A stretch of DNA of 53,238 nt from Phycisphaerales bacterium (lineage in GTDB: Bacteria; Planctomycetota; Phycisphaerae; Phycisphaerales; SM1A02), in contig JAKVBV010000015.1 of NCBI GenBank assembly GCA_022446965.1, positions 1-53,238 on the forward strand, written 5' to 3'. Below, piece by piece: positions 16,895-25,308 of the stretch; position 1 is the first letter of the stretch, and each line of letters starts with the position of its first letter. The notes beneath the pieces were generated by a model. The model made no database searches and was not told the origin of the DNA. It worked only from the letters and a program-made list of their open reading frames with translations. The translations under genes were made by a program, and so were the position numbers.

Positions 16895-17620
16895 TCAGTT
16901 CGATGACGCGCTGACCGCTGCGGCGAAGGCGGGCAGTAGTTGTTCAGCGGCATCGGATGGCTGCACGCACGTAGCGGCGAAGGTGTCGATGTCCATGCCC
17001 GCCACATCGCGCACGTACTTGGGGTACCGGCGCAATCGATCGAGCAGGTCGGTGTGAGACAGTTCGGGGTGGAACTGCGTGCCCCAGATGGGCGCCTCCC
17101 CCAGCCTCCAGGCCATGCAGTCGCCGTGCGATGATCGCACCAGCACGCGGGCACACGGTGGCGGCGCGGTGACCACGTCTTCGTGACCGAACTGTGTGGT
17201 GAACGTGTCACCGAGCACGCGAAACACCGGGTCATCTGCGCACGCCGCCTCGCAGTGCAATTCATGCGTGCCGATGTGACCACGCTCGGGCAAGTACTCC
17301 ACCGTGCCGCCGCAGGCCATGCTCAGGGCTTGAAACCCCCAGCACGAGGCGAACGTGGGCATGTTCGACGCCACGATGTGGTGCATCGTCCTCATGGCGC
17401 CGTCGATCCAATCGCCACCACGGACGACCGAGTAGTCGCCGCTGCCGCCGATGAGCGCGGCGTCTACGGTGTCGAATAGGTCTCTTGGCGCAGGCCCGTC
17501 AAGCAGATTCCAGCGGTCGATGGCGTGGGGCGTGCACTGCAGATGTCGCGCAAAGCAGCCGACCTCATGGTCTGCCATGGGGTCGTTGTCATCGCGAAGT
17601 TGTATCAGCAGATACCGCAC
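16895..17620 (-). CDS. Class I glutamine amidotransferase-like protein
   Basis: This 241-residue, GMP-synthase-like GATase-1 protein has the nucleophile in FASCWGFQAL (Cys about 93) and the His/Glu pair in TQFHPELS (about 184/186), so the triad is complete. Stand-alone proteins of this type hydrolyse gamma-glutamyl amides or supply ammonia to a partner. It starts with GTG at 17620, 4 nt after the stop of a 13-codon ORF, so translational coupling is likely. It lies downstream of an amino-acid permease on the same strand, which suggests use of an imported amino acid or amine. The gamma-glutamyl function is inference. Confidence 0.85.
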   Translation of the reverse strand: MRYLLIQLRDDNDPMADHEVGCFARHLQCTPHAIDRWNLLDGPAPRDLFDTVDAALIGGSGDYSVVRGGDWIDGAMRTMHHIVASNMPTFASCWGFQALSMACGGTVEYLPERGHIGTHELHCEAACADDPVFRVLGDTFTTQFGHEDVVTAPPPCARVLVRSSHGDCMAWRLGEAPIWGTQFHPELSHTDLLDRLRRYPKYVRDVAGMDIDTFAATCVQPSDAAEQLLPAFAAAVSASSN

Positions 17621-17624
17621 CTAC

Positions 17625-17666
17625 TCACTCGCCGGTCAAGGTGCCCTTGGTTGACGGGTTGTGCAT
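17625..17666 (-). CDS. Possible 13-residue leader peptide (MHNPSTKGTLTGE)
   Basis: A tiny ORF opens with ATG at 17666 after GAGGA 9 nt upstream. It ends with TGA 4 nt before the GTG of the glutamine amidotransferase gene (TGAGTAGGTG). A good -10-like TATACT lies on the same strand at 17695-17690, just past the permease stop. The layout looks like a translated leader that delivers ribosomes to the downstream GTG, which lacks its own strong site. There is no run of a single amino-acid codon, so classical attenuation is not indicated. Confidence 0.45.
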   Translation of the reverse strand: MHNPSTKGTLTGE

Positions 17667-17689
17667 GGGGGGAAATCCTCGGGGAGAGG

Positions 17690-17695
17690 AGTATA
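17690..17695 (-). promoter_or_regulatory. -10-like TATACT upstream of the leader ORF
   Basis: TATACT on the minus strand is the closest match to TATAAT among the hexamers examined. It lies between the permease stop and the leader ORF, giving a predicted 5' leader of about 17 nt that contains the GAGGA ribosome site. Confidence 0.45.
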
Positions 17696-17698
17696 GGT

Positions 17699-19048
17699 TT
17701 ACTCGGTCTGCATTGGCGCCAGCAGCAGGGACCTCAGCAGGGCAAGCACGATCACGGTGGCAACACACGATGCGGCGATGATCCAGTTGGACCACACCGA
17801 GGACACGATCAGCCAGGCGGTGAGTCCTAGGTAGATCACCACGGGCAAGGGATAGAGCGTCATGCTGAACGCGCGTGGTGTGCGTTGCAGCCGGCAACGG
17901 ATCGCGGTCACACACATGCACGCACCAGCCAACGTGAGCAGCAGGCCGGTGTACTCCAACAACGTGCCCACTGGTGCTGCCCACAGGAGCACGGTGGAGA
18001 CACCGCCGAGGGTGAGCACTGCAGCGGTCGGGGCGCCGTTGCGGTTTCGTGTCCCGATCGGGACGGGCACATCGCCCTTCCACGCCATGGCCATGAGCAC
18101 GCGGCTGCCAGTGAACATCATGCTGGTGAGCGTTGAAAACAGCAGCAGAATGATGGCGATCGTGACGACTCTGCCACCGGTGGCCCCCAGCAGCAATTCG
18201 GCGACGACGGCGCCGATGTGCACGATAGGTTCGCCCTCGGTATCCACCATGGCCGCCGGTTCGATGGCTCGAATGAAGACCAGATTCAGGAGCACATAAA
18301 TCACGACGACGCCCAGAACGGCCAGAATCACAGCACGCGGGATGGTCGATTGCGGTGTCTTGATCTCGCCGGCGACGGTGTTGATCGACGACCACCCGGA
18401 GTAGGCGAAGTTGATCGACACGACGGCGGCGCCCACTGCGGCGCTCCAGAGTGGAGGGGCCGAAGGGGCCTCGGCTGGGGCGGTCATCTGTTCCACAGGG
18501 AGCGTGAAGCCTGCCACGATGAACACGGCCATGATGCCCACCTTGAGGAGCATCAGCACATCATTCAATCGAGCGCCGCCTACCACGTGAACGGCATGCA
18601 CGGCTATCGGCAGGAGGATGAAGCACGACGCGATGACGCGTTCGTCGATCGCAGGGAGCAATGTTCTCATGTACGCGCCGGCGATCAGTGCGATCACGGC
18701 AGCGGAGGCCATGTAGCCGATGAACACGCTCACCAGTCCGTACACGCAGCCGACACTGGCACCCAAGGTATCGCGAATCGTTGCGTACAGGCTGCCCGCC
18801 CGGGGGTTGCCCGCGGCAATCTCCGCCACGATCAGGGCGCCACTGATGGCGATCACGCCGCCCATGATCCAGGCCAGCACGATGTTGAATGTGGATCCAA
18901 GTGACGCACCAAGCAGGCCTGGAAGGCCAAAAATGCCCGAGCCAATCATCGATGCGATGCAGAACCCGGCGGCTGACAGCAAGCCAAGATGGCGGCGCTG
19001 CGTGTGGTCGTCACTGCACGGGATGGGTGCGGAATCGGTCACGCTCAC
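17699..19048 (-). CDS. APC-superfamily amino-acid permease
   Basis: This inner-membrane transporter of about 449 residues has roughly twelve hydrophobic segments. The N-terminal signature GFCIASMIGSGIFGLPGLLG is the TM1 substrate-binding region of amino acid/polyamine/organocation permeases. The frame is open far upstream (to 19507) only because it shadows the divergent gene. The GTG at 19048 (reading SVTDSAPIP) is preferred, with TAGGAT 5 nt upstream. It diverges from the transglutaminase-esterase gene with only 31 nt between starts. The glutamine amidotransferase gene follows on the same strand, suggesting import plus hydrolysis of an amino-acid derivative. The substrate cannot be read from sequence. 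Confidence 0.9.
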   Translation of the reverse strand: MSVTDSAPIPCSDDHTQRRHLGLLSAAGFCIASMIGSGIFGLPGLLGASLGSTFNIVLAWIMGGVIAISGALIVAEIAAGNPRAGSLYATIRDTLGASVGCVYGLVSVFIGYMASAAVIALIAGAYMRTLLPAIDERVIASCFILLPIAVHAVHVVGGARLNDVLMLLKVGIMAVFIVAGFTLPVEQMTAPAEAPSAPPLWSAAVGAAVVSINFAYSGWSSINTVAGEIKTPQSTIPRAVILAVLGVVVIYVLLNLVFIRAIEPAAMVDTEGEPIVHIGAVVAELLLGATGGRVVTIAIILLLFSTLTSMMFTGSRVLMAMAWKGDVPVPIGTRNRNGAPTAAVLTLGGVSTVLLWAAPVGTLLEYTGLLLTLAGACMCVTAIRCRLQRTPRAFSMTLYPLPVVIYLGLTAWLIVSSVWSNWIIAASCVATVIVLALLRSLLLAPMQTE

Positions 19049-19053
19049 CGTCG

Positions 19054-19073
19054 ATCCTACCGTCACATAGACT
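19054..19073. promoter_or_regulatory. Divergent promoter pair, TAGGAT (-) and TAGACT (+)
   Basis: On the minus strand TAGGAT (19059-19054) precedes GTG 19048 by 5 nt. On the plus strand TAGACT (19068-19073) precedes ATG 19080 by 6 nt. The two promoters share the same 31-nt gap, so they should interfere with each other. Confidence 0.45.
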
Positions 19074-19079
19074 GGCGAG

Positions 19080-21287
19080 ATGCGAATCCTCCTCCTGGCG
19101 ATTTCGTTTCTGCTGCTCCTCTCAGCCCCAATGACCGCAGCAGCGGATCTCATTGCACCGCGTCGCGCCGCGCTTGCAGGCGACAATCTTCCACAGCTGC
19201 AACAAGCCATCGAACGCACACCACCGGATGCACGGTGGTGCACCATCTGGCTCATCGCACACATGCCGGAAGCCGATCTGGCCACCGTGGATGCCGATTT
19301 CCTCTTCGAGCATGCCTCGCATGCTTGGGACACATGGCAAACGTCCCCGTGGCGGGACCACGTGCCAGAAGCGGTGTTTCTGCAAGGCATCCTGCCGTAC
19401 GCCAGCATCAATGAACGTCGTGATGCTTGGCGTGCGCCATTGGCAGCCATCGCCGCACCAATGGTCGACGGCGCAGCAACCACTGGTGAAGCGGCGGTGA
19501 GAATCAATCAGCAGCTCTTCCCGGCCGTCGGTGTGAAGTACTCCACCAACCGACCCAAGGCGGATCAGTCGCCACAGGAGTCCATCGATGCGGGCATGGC
19601 CTCCTGCACCGGCTTGAGCATCCTGCTGATCGATGCGTGTCGCAGCGTTGGCGTGCCCGCACGCTTTGTGGGTACGCCACTGTGGTCCGACAACAGTGGC
19701 AATCACTCGTGGGTGGAGGTGTGGCACGACGGCGACTGGCACTTCACGGGTGCCGCCGAGCCATCGGGCGACGACTTGAACAAGGGCTGGTTTACCGGTC
19801 GTGCTGCCGGCGCAATTGCCGGTGATCCGCGGCACGCCATCTTCGCAGTTGATTGGCGCTCGGACGAAGCGCACTTCCCGCTGGTCTGGTTGCCTGGCGA
19901 CACCAGTTATGGAGCGCACGATGTCACGGCTCGATACACCAGTGCCGGACAGCGTCTGCCTGAAGGCACCGGTCGCTTGCGGATTCGTGTGCTCGATGCA
20001 GCGGGCAATCGTCTTGCTCACACCGTCAATGTGCTCGATGCGGATGGCAATCTGGTTGTGCGCGGCAGGAGCCGTGACGACACGGCCGATGCCAACGACC
20101 ACTTCACCGTGCTGTTGCCACTCGAGAGCCGGGTGACGTTGCAGGTGGGTGATGCAAGCGAAGCAGTGCACCTTACCGCTGATGAGCAACGCTTCGACCT
20201 GCAACTGAAGGAGCAGCCCTTTCAGCAGCAGGCGGTGGCCAGTGCGATCGCAGCGTGGCGAGAAGCGCACGCCAAGGCGGCTCGGTCAGTATTGGACTCG
20301 GGCGAACTTCGCCATGGCGACCATGTGATGCCGATCTTCTTTTCCCGGCACGGCGAGATTCCCGCGGAAGGCCGGTCGCTGTACATCTCGATGCACGGCG
20401 GCGGGGGCGCTCCGGCGCACGTGAACACGCAGCAATGGAAGAACCAGCAGCGGCTGTACACCATTGATGAGGGCATCTACGTTGCTCCGCGAGCGCCAAC
20501 CGACACGTGGAACCTGTGGCATCAGGGACACATTGATCCGCTCTTCGATCAGTTGATCACCGCCATGGTCCTGGCGGAGAACGTGAACCCCGACAAGGTG
20601 TATCTCACCGGGTACAGCGCCGGCGGTGACGGCGTGTTTCAATTGGCCCCCCGCATGGCAGATCGATTCGCGGCTGCAGCGATGATGGCGGGGCATCCCA
20701 ATGAAACGAAGCCCGACGGCCTTCGCAATCTGCCCTTCACGTTGCACATGGGTGAGCGAGACGGTGCATACGATCGCAATGCCAAGGCGGTGCAGTGGAA
20801 GCAGTCACTGGCCGAGCTCGCTAAGGACGATGCTGGTGGGTATCCCCACTGGGTGGAGATCCATGTCGGCAAGGGGCATTGGATGAACGGCGACGATGCC
20901 GCGGGACTGCCGTGGATGGCACGGCATGTGCGCAGCCTGCGACCCGAGCGCATCGTGTGGCTGCAGGATGACGTCACGCACGACCGCTTCTACTGGCTGA
21001 AGGTCGATGCGCCCGTGGCGCGGGATCGCATGGTGGTGGAACGTCGTGGACAGGACTTTCACGTGCTCGAGCCCGGAGCCCCGAAAACGCTTCACATCCG
21101 AATGGACGAGTCCATGGTCGATGTGGATCAGCCTGTACGTGTGCTCAATGCCCAGGGCCATGTGCTGTTCGAAGGGCTGCCCGATTGCAGCTTCGAGCTC
21201 ATCGATGTCACGCTGGCCGAACGTGGCGATCCCGCAGGCGTGTTTCCCTGCGAGGTGGTCGTGCAGGTGGGAAAAAGCGGCTCATAA
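19080..21287 (+). CDS. Secreted transglutaminase-like / alpha-beta hydrolase fusion
   Basis: The 735-residue protein has a signal peptide (MRILLLAISFLLLLSAPMTA). Its N-terminal half is a transglutaminase-like domain with Cys 176 in ASCTGLS and His 209 in NHSWVEVW, followed by an Asp-rich segment. A middle beta-rich linker (about residues 270-385) resembles a carboxypeptidase-regulatory fold. The C-terminal half is an alpha/beta hydrolase of the poly(3-hydroxybutyrate)-depolymerase/feruloyl-esterase kind, with nucleophile GYSAGG (Ser 513), acid GERDGAY (Asp 561) and GKGHWM (His 600). Both triads look intact. The combination suggests attack on a cross-linked or esterified polymer outside the cell; the substrate is not known. 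TAGACT 6 nt before the ATG supports this start. Confidence 0.87.
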   Translation: MRILLLAISFLLLLSAPMTAAADLIAPRRAALAGDNLPQLQQAIERTPPDARWCTIWLIAHMPEADLATVDADFLFEHASHAWDTWQTSPWRDHVPEAVFLQGILPYASINERRDAWRAPLAAIAAPMVDGAATTGEAAVRINQQLFPAVGVKYSTNRPKADQSPQESIDAGMASCTGLSILLIDACRSVGVPARFVGTPLWSDNSGNHSWVEVWHDGDWHFTGAAEPSGDDLNKGWFTGRAAGAIAGDPRHAIFAVDWRSDEAHFPLVWLPGDTSYGAHDVTARYTSAGQRLPEGTGRLRIRVLDAAGNRLAHTVNVLDADGNLVVRGRSRDDTADANDHFTVLLPLESRVTLQVGDASEAVHLTADEQRFDLQLKEQPFQQQAVASAIAAWREAHAKAARSVLDSGELRHGDHVMPIFFSRHGEIPAEGRSLYISMHGGGGAPAHVNTQQWKNQQRLYTIDEGIYVAPRAPTDTWNLWHQGHIDPLFDQLITAMVLAENVNPDKVYLTGYSAGGDGVFQLAPRMADRFAAAAMMAGHPNETKPDGLRNLPFTLHMGERDGAYDRNAKAVQWKQSLAELAKDDAGGYPHWVEIHVGKGHWMNGDDAAGLPWMARHVRSLRPERIVWLQDDVTHDRFYWLKVDAPVARDRMVVERRGQDFHVLEPGAPKTLHIRMDESMVDVDQPVRVLNAQGHVLFEGLPDCSFELIDVTLAERGDPAGVFPCEVVVQVGKSGS

Positions 21288-21406
21288 CGGGTCTTTTCAC
21301 GAGTACGAAGAGTACGAGCGCACCAGTCACGGGTGGGTGTGGTTCTACTGCCAACTGCCCGATGGCACGGCGACAGCCACCGCCAGCACCGATCCCTGAT
21401 CCTGCA
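21288..21406 (+). other. Convergent gap with a coding-like stretch
   Basis: Between two converging stops, the frame ending with TGA at 21397-21399 reads HEYEEYERTSHGWVWFYCQL and then a Thr/Ala tail. It has GC-rich third positions like real genes here, but no credible start codon or promoter. It could be a tiny gene, a decayed 3' end or chance. The stretch contains short direct repeats of GAGTACGA. Confidence 0.2.
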
Positions 21407-22084
21407 TCAAGGCAGGGGTGTGAGTTCCACTCTGCGGAACTCGATCCAGGCGCCTTCGCTCTGCAGGCCGATTCCGCCGGGGATCACCTCGCAGTCGGTG
21501 GCCACGTTCTGTTCGAGCCCGTTGACCACCAGCGACAGATCACCGCCATCGAGCGTGATCTCGTAGCGATTCCACTCGCCCAAGGGCTTCTCGTTGGTGT
21601 CGTGCGCCTTGATCGTGCGCCGGCCATGTGTTCGATCGGCGGCGGCCTGCATGGGGTAGTTGCCGATGTTCCAGATGTCGCCCGCATTGCGTGAGTGCAA
21701 TTGTGCTTCGATCGAGCGAGGCCACACGCGATCTTCGCTGGTCACACGCAGCAGCACGCCGCTGTTGCCGGCACCCTTGGCTGGATCAAATCGCCATTCC
21801 ACCACCAGTTTGAACGACTCGTAGTCGGTGGTGGTCTGCATGTACCCGATGGGCTGCCCCTTGCACTGCAGGATGCCGTCGACCACCTGCCACGCCGTGT
21901 TCATGTCACCCGGGCCGTCCTGATACACAGCCCGCCATCCATCGAGAGAGGTGCCGTCGAACAACGCGATGGTGTCGGCCGATGCGGTGGCGGCACACCC
22001 CGATGTGGGGCAGGATTGCGAGCAGCAGCACCCCGATGGAATCGCGGTGAGGCTGGTGAGCACAATCACTTGGACAATTCGCAT
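21407..22084 (-). CDS. DUF1080 (3-keto-disaccharide hydrolase) lipoprotein
   Basis: The 225-residue product starts MRIVQVIVLTSLTAIPSGC, a lipoprotein-type signal. The rest is a DUF1080 beta-sandwich: LFDGTSLDGWRAVY, then FKLVVEWRFDPAKGAGNSGVLLR and IEAQLHSRNAGDIWNI. DUF1080 proteins are abundant in Planctomycetota and include 3-keto-glycoside hydrolases; here the reaction is inferred from family only. The start at 22084 is preferred over the longer frame to 22201 because TATGGT lies exactly 6 nt upstream and the signal peptide begins there. It diverges from the kinase-aminotransferase fusion. Confidence 0.88.
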   Translation of the reverse strand: MRIVQVIVLTSLTAIPSGCCCSQSCPTSGCAATASADTIALFDGTSLDGWRAVYQDGPGDMNTAWQVVDGILQCKGQPIGYMQTTTDYESFKLVVEWRFDPAKGAGNSGVLLRVTSEDRVWPRSIEAQLHSRNAGDIWNIGNYPMQAAADRTHGRRTIKAHDTNEKPLGEWNRYEITLDGGDLSLVVNGLEQNVATDCEVIPGGIGLQSEGAWIEFRRVELTPLP

Positions 22085-22107
22085 GGACGCACCATACGGG
22101 CCAGCAG

Positions 22108-22113
22108 TAGGCT
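22108..22113 (+). promoter_or_regulatory. -10-like TAGGCT, leaderless spacing
   Basis: TAGGCT is exactly 6 nt before ATG 22120. The opposing TATGGT for the DUF1080 gene is at 22096-22091, so the two promoters overlap back to back. Confidence 0.5.
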
Positions 22114-22119
22114 GCGCAC

Positions 22120-24360
22120 ATGGTGAGTCATGCTCAATCTGCGGTACTCGAACAGGCCCGGGCGATTGCCTCGACCCATTGGGGCATTCAGGGCGAGCCA
22201 ACCCGGCTCGGCGGCGAGAACCTCAATGTGGCCTTCGACACTGCGGTGCTCAAGATCACGGTTGAGGCTCAAGCAGATCCTGAACTGGAGTCTGCTGCCA
22301 TGGACGCCCTGGCCGAGGCGCAGCTCCCGGTGGCGATTCCACTGCCGTCGATCACCGGCGAGCTCTGCGTGCCGGTGGAGATCGATGCCCGACACGCCAC
22401 GGCCCGCATGCTCACCCGGATGGAAGGCACGCCATGGCGTGCACAGGCGTGTCCGGCTGATGCGCTGGAAGTGATCGGAAGATCACTGGCCAATACGCAC
22501 GAGGCGCTGCAGATCGTGTCGCTCGACGCTGCACGCCGAACCCATGCCTGGGATCTCGCCCAAGCGGGGCAGCACCGTGCCAGCGTGGGGTACATCGAGT
22601 GTCCCGATCTGCGGATGGCCGCCGATTGGGCATTGCAGTTGCACGACGCCTGTGACCTGTCCGACTGCCCGCGCGGGGTACTGCACGGTGACTTCAATGA
22701 CGAGAACGTGCTGCTGTACGAAGGCGAAGTGTCGGGCATCCTTGACTTCGGCGATGTGCTCGAAGGGCCGATGGTGCTGGATCTCGCCATCGCCGTCGCC
22801 TATGCCTTGCAGCATGTGAACCATGATCTGGCCCAGGTCGCGCCGTTGGTGGCCGCGTATGACGCCGTTCGTCCACTCAACGCCGACGAACAACAGGTCC
22901 TGTTTCCCATGGTGGTCGCGAGATTGGCGACCAGCGTATGTATCAGTGCGGCGCGACGGGCCACGATGCCCGATGCGCCCGAGTCACTGCAATCGATGGA
23001 CGGAGCCCTGCTGGCCCTGCACAACAGTCGGCCGCTTTGGGGTGAGCGTGTCCTGTGTTCCGGTTGCCGTGTGCACCGTCGTCCGGCAGGCGACTACGAC
23101 ACGTTGCGGCAACGCCGTGAATCACTGTTGTGTGATGCGCTGAGTCTGAGCTATCAGGATCCTGTTCACATGGTTCGTGGACGGGGGGCGTATCTGATCG
23201 ATGCCGATGGCCATCCCTATCTCGATCTGGTTAACAACGTGTGCCATGTGGGGCACTGCCATCCGCACGTTGCTCGCGCGATCGCCGATCAGGCACGGCG
23301 GTTGAACACCAACACGCGCTATCTGCACGCGGGGGTGTTGGATCTCGCTGCACGGCTGACGGCCACCATGCCCGAGCCTCTGGACACGTGCATCTTCGTG
23401 AACTCGGGATCCGAAGCGAATGAATTGGCACTGCGAATGGTTCGTGCCGCCACCGGCCGCGATGCCGTGGCCGTGGTCGAAGGGGCCTATCACGGCAATA
23501 CCAGTAACTGCATTGCCATGAGCCCGTACAAATTCGACGGGCCAGGTGGACGCGGTCTTGCCGACTGGGTCCACGTGTTGCCCATGCCGGATGCCTATCG
23601 GCGTGATGATTTATCGGTGCAGGCGATGGTCGGAGCGTCCACGGCGGTGCTCGATGCAGCTGGGGATGCGCTGTCGGCGTGCTTCATCGAGTCGCTGCTG
23701 TCCTGTGGTGGGCAGATCCCATTGCCCGAGGGCTGGCTTGCTGGTGTGGTTGATCATGTGCGGTCCAAGGGTGGTCTGTACGTGGCCGACGAAGTGCAGG
23801 TGGGCTTCGGACGTGTCGGGGACGCCATGTGGGGCTTCCAACTGCACGATGTCGTGCCCGACGTGGTCGTACTTGGCAAGCCCATGGGCAACGGGCATCC
23901 CATCGGCGCTGTGGTCACGACCTCGGCGATCGCCGAGGCTTTCGCGAGCACTGGCATGGAGTTCTTCAGCACGTTCGGGGGCAACCCGGTGTCGTGTGCA
24001 GCGGCGAGCGCTGTACTTGATGTGATCGAACACGAACAGCTGCAGGCACGTGCTGCTGCGTTGGGTGGTCACTTCCGAGCTGGTCTGGAGGCGCTCATGT
24101 CTCGCCACGCATGCATCGGTGATGTCCGCGGCGCGGGGCTCTTTCTGGGCATCGAGTTCGTGCAGGATCGCTCGAGCAAAGCGCCCGCCGCCGATCTGGC
24201 CTCGCAAATCGTCAACGCCCTGATGCCTTCGGGTGTACTGCTGAGCACCGATGGGCCACTGCATAACGTTGTGAAGATCAAGCCGCCGCTGGTGATCACG
24301 CGTGACAGCATCGACATGGTGTTGCGCCTGCTCGATCGGGCGATTTCAGCGCACGCGTGA
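22120..24360 (+). CDS. Phosphotransferase / class III aminotransferase fusion (hydroxylysine kinase-like + PLP lyase-like)
   Basis: This 746-residue cytoplasmic fusion begins with an aminoglycoside-phosphotransferase-like kinase domain (about residues 1-300) that has the catalytic loop [12 protein letters not shown] and the metal motif ILDFGD. A Cys-rich linker (CSGCRVHRR) leads to a class III PLP domain (about residues 335-746) with GSEANE, the DEVQVGFGR aspartate and Lys 587 in [11 protein letters not shown]. Related kinase and phospholyase pairs act on 5-hydroxylysine or ethanolamine phosphate: an amino alcohol is phosphorylated, then ammonia and phosphate are eliminated. Some bacterial homologues carry a peptidase domain in the middle, which is absent here. 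The exact amine is inference. Confidence 0.88.
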   Translation: MVSHAQSAVLEQARAIASTHWGIQGEPTRLGGENLNVAFDTAVLKITVEAQADPELESAAMDALAEAQLPVAIPLPSITGELCVPVEIDARHATARMLTRMEGTPWRAQACPADALEVIGRSLANTHEALQIVSLDAARRTHAWDLAQAGQHRASVGYIECPDLRMAADWALQLHDACDLSDCPRGVLHGDFNDENVLLYEGEVSGILDFGDVLEGPMVLDLAIAVAYALQHVNHDLAQVAPLVAAYDAVRPLNADEQQVLFPMVVARLATSVCISAARRATMPDAPESLQSMDGALLALHNSRPLWGERVLCSGCRVHRRPAGDYDTLRQRRESLLCDALSLSYQDPVHMVRGRGAYLIDADGHPYLDLVNNVCHVGHCHPHVARAIADQARRLNTNTRYLHAGVLDLAARLTATMPEPLDTCIFVNSGSEANELALRMVRAATGRDAVAVVEGAYHGNTSNCIAMSPYKFDGPGGRGLADWVHVLPMPDAYRRDDLSVQAMVGASTAVLDAAGDALSACFIESLLSCGGQIPLPEGWLAGVVDHVRSKGGLYVADEVQVGFGRVGDAMWGFQLHDVVPDVVVLGKPMGNGHPIGAVVTTSAIAEAFASTGMEFFSTFGGNPVSCAAASAVLDVIEHEQLQARAAALGGHFRAGLEALMSRHACIGDVRGAGLFLGIEFVQDRSSKAPAADLASQIVNALMPSGVLLSTDGPLHNVVKIKPPLVITRDSIDMVLRLLDRAISAHA

Positions 24361-24424
24361 TACACCGACAAACTCGGCGAGCGATGCACACTGCGCATCG
24401 TGGGCCGTCACCTGCATGTGGCGT

Positions 24425-24982
24425 TCAGGTCTTGCCCCGCATGGTGGGCGGGGGGGCCGGCAAGCCATAGAACCCCTGGCCGGTGTTGACGAGCTCGCCC
24501 TTGGCGACCAGTGCATCCCAAACGTCGGTGTCGTATTGATGGGGCGGCAAGATCGAGTCGAAGTCAGCGTCCTTGCCGGTGCTCAATGGACTGCGGCCGA
24601 GGCGTGATTCATGATCGAGCTTGGTCAACTTCAGCCGCTTTCGGAAGGCTTTCATCGCTTCACGCAGCACGGCATCGTCGATGTCGGCGACGGGCGTTGG
24701 TGCGGGCGGCGTGTCGTCGACGGCTTCACCACGGAGCTGCTTGAGCAACCCAGCGAGTGCCGCACGATCGCGGCGCATCACCACGGTCGCGATGTCGGCT
24801 GGGGTGAGCGTGGACTTGAGCAGCGTCTTCTGCAGGGCACCCCAGGCGGGTCCGTCATCGCCCAGATCGGGGAGGGCAGCTTCGACCTCGTTGGCGATAG
24901 CCGTGTCAAGCGTGGGCCCCTTGGCGGGCACGACGTGCCCGGAGCCCTTCTTGTTTCGCTTGCCTTTGCGTGACTTGGCCAT
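24425..24982 (-). CDS. Conserved planctomycetal-type protein of unknown function
   Basis: The 185-residue soluble protein has a Lys/Arg/Gly-rich N-terminus (MAKSRKGKRNKKGSGH), a helical middle and a C-terminal segment LTKLDHESRLGRSPLSTG followed by VWDALVAKGELVNTGQGFYG. I remember similar C-termini in hypothetical proteins of Planctomycetota but know no function. The second part looks like a winged-helix or helical pair; nucleic-acid binding is possible from the basic N-terminus. The ATG at 24982 was preferred over a GTG at 24988. TAGGCT lies 9 nt upstream on this strand. The nearest neighbour is the Hsp70-like gene, transcribed divergently. Confidence 0.7.
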   Translation of the reverse strand: MAKSRKGKRNKKGSGHVVPAKGPTLDTAIANEVEAALPDLGDDGPAWGALQKTLLKSTLTPADIATVVMRRDRAALAGLLKQLRGEAVDDTPPAPTPVADIDDAVLREAMKAFRKRLKLTKLDHESRLGRSPLSTGKDADFDSILPPHQYDTDVWDALVAKGELVNTGQGFYGLPAPPPTMRGKT

Positions 24983-25308
24983 CGGCACACCAGCCTAGCC
25001 GCGGTGGGTGATCGGAGTTTCGCTGAGGGCACCCCACGCTCAACACACGGTGGACAGGGCAGTTGCATGCGGCAGCGGCGCGGCGATGGTGCTGTCAAGG
25101 TGCGCCAGCGTCGCGCACATCCTGCGCGGATCGTGCCTTTCCACATCGGCCAACAGGTTGTCCACAATGTGTGCGCGAAGTGTGAGCGAGCAGGCAAATC
25201 TGCACTGCAGCGATGTGATCGATAGTCTGAACCACGTTGGACTGGGTTCCCAACCAACTGGGAACCCACAAGTACCGACAGGAAGCACACAGGTAGTAGG
25301 GCACGCGG
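24983..25308. other. 326-bp intergenic region with palindrome and possible small ORF
   Basis: The region holds a perfect 9-bp inverted repeat (25244-25267) and, on the minus strand, a coding-like run ending at 25040. From a GTG at 25165 this run would encode 41 residues, VDNLLADVERHDPRRM... to ...ALSTVC. The codon pattern resembles coding sequence but no promoter or ribosome site supports it. The rest shows nothing recognisable. Confidence 0.3.
25244..25267. promoter_or_regulatory. Palindrome GGGTTCCCA-N6-TGGGAACCC, candidate operator
   Basis: Two perfect 9-bp arms are separated by ACCAAC, 42 nt upstream of the Hsp70-like start. There is no T-run, so an operator or RNA hairpin is more likely than a terminator. 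It is not the CIRCE heat-shock sequence. Confidence 0.5.

Noticed and set aside
17625-17666. Classical amino-acid attenuator
   Set aside because: The 13-codon ORF has no run of one amino-acid codon and no competing hairpins were seen after it.
19049-19507. Extension of the permease frame to 19507
   Set aside because: It runs antisense to the transglutaminase-esterase signal peptide and the first domain; it is a shadow.
25244-25267. CIRCE heat-shock operator upstream of the Hsp70-like gene
   Set aside because: The arms are GGGTTCCCA/TGGGAACCC with a 6-nt spacer, not TTAGCACTC-N9-GAGTGCTAA.
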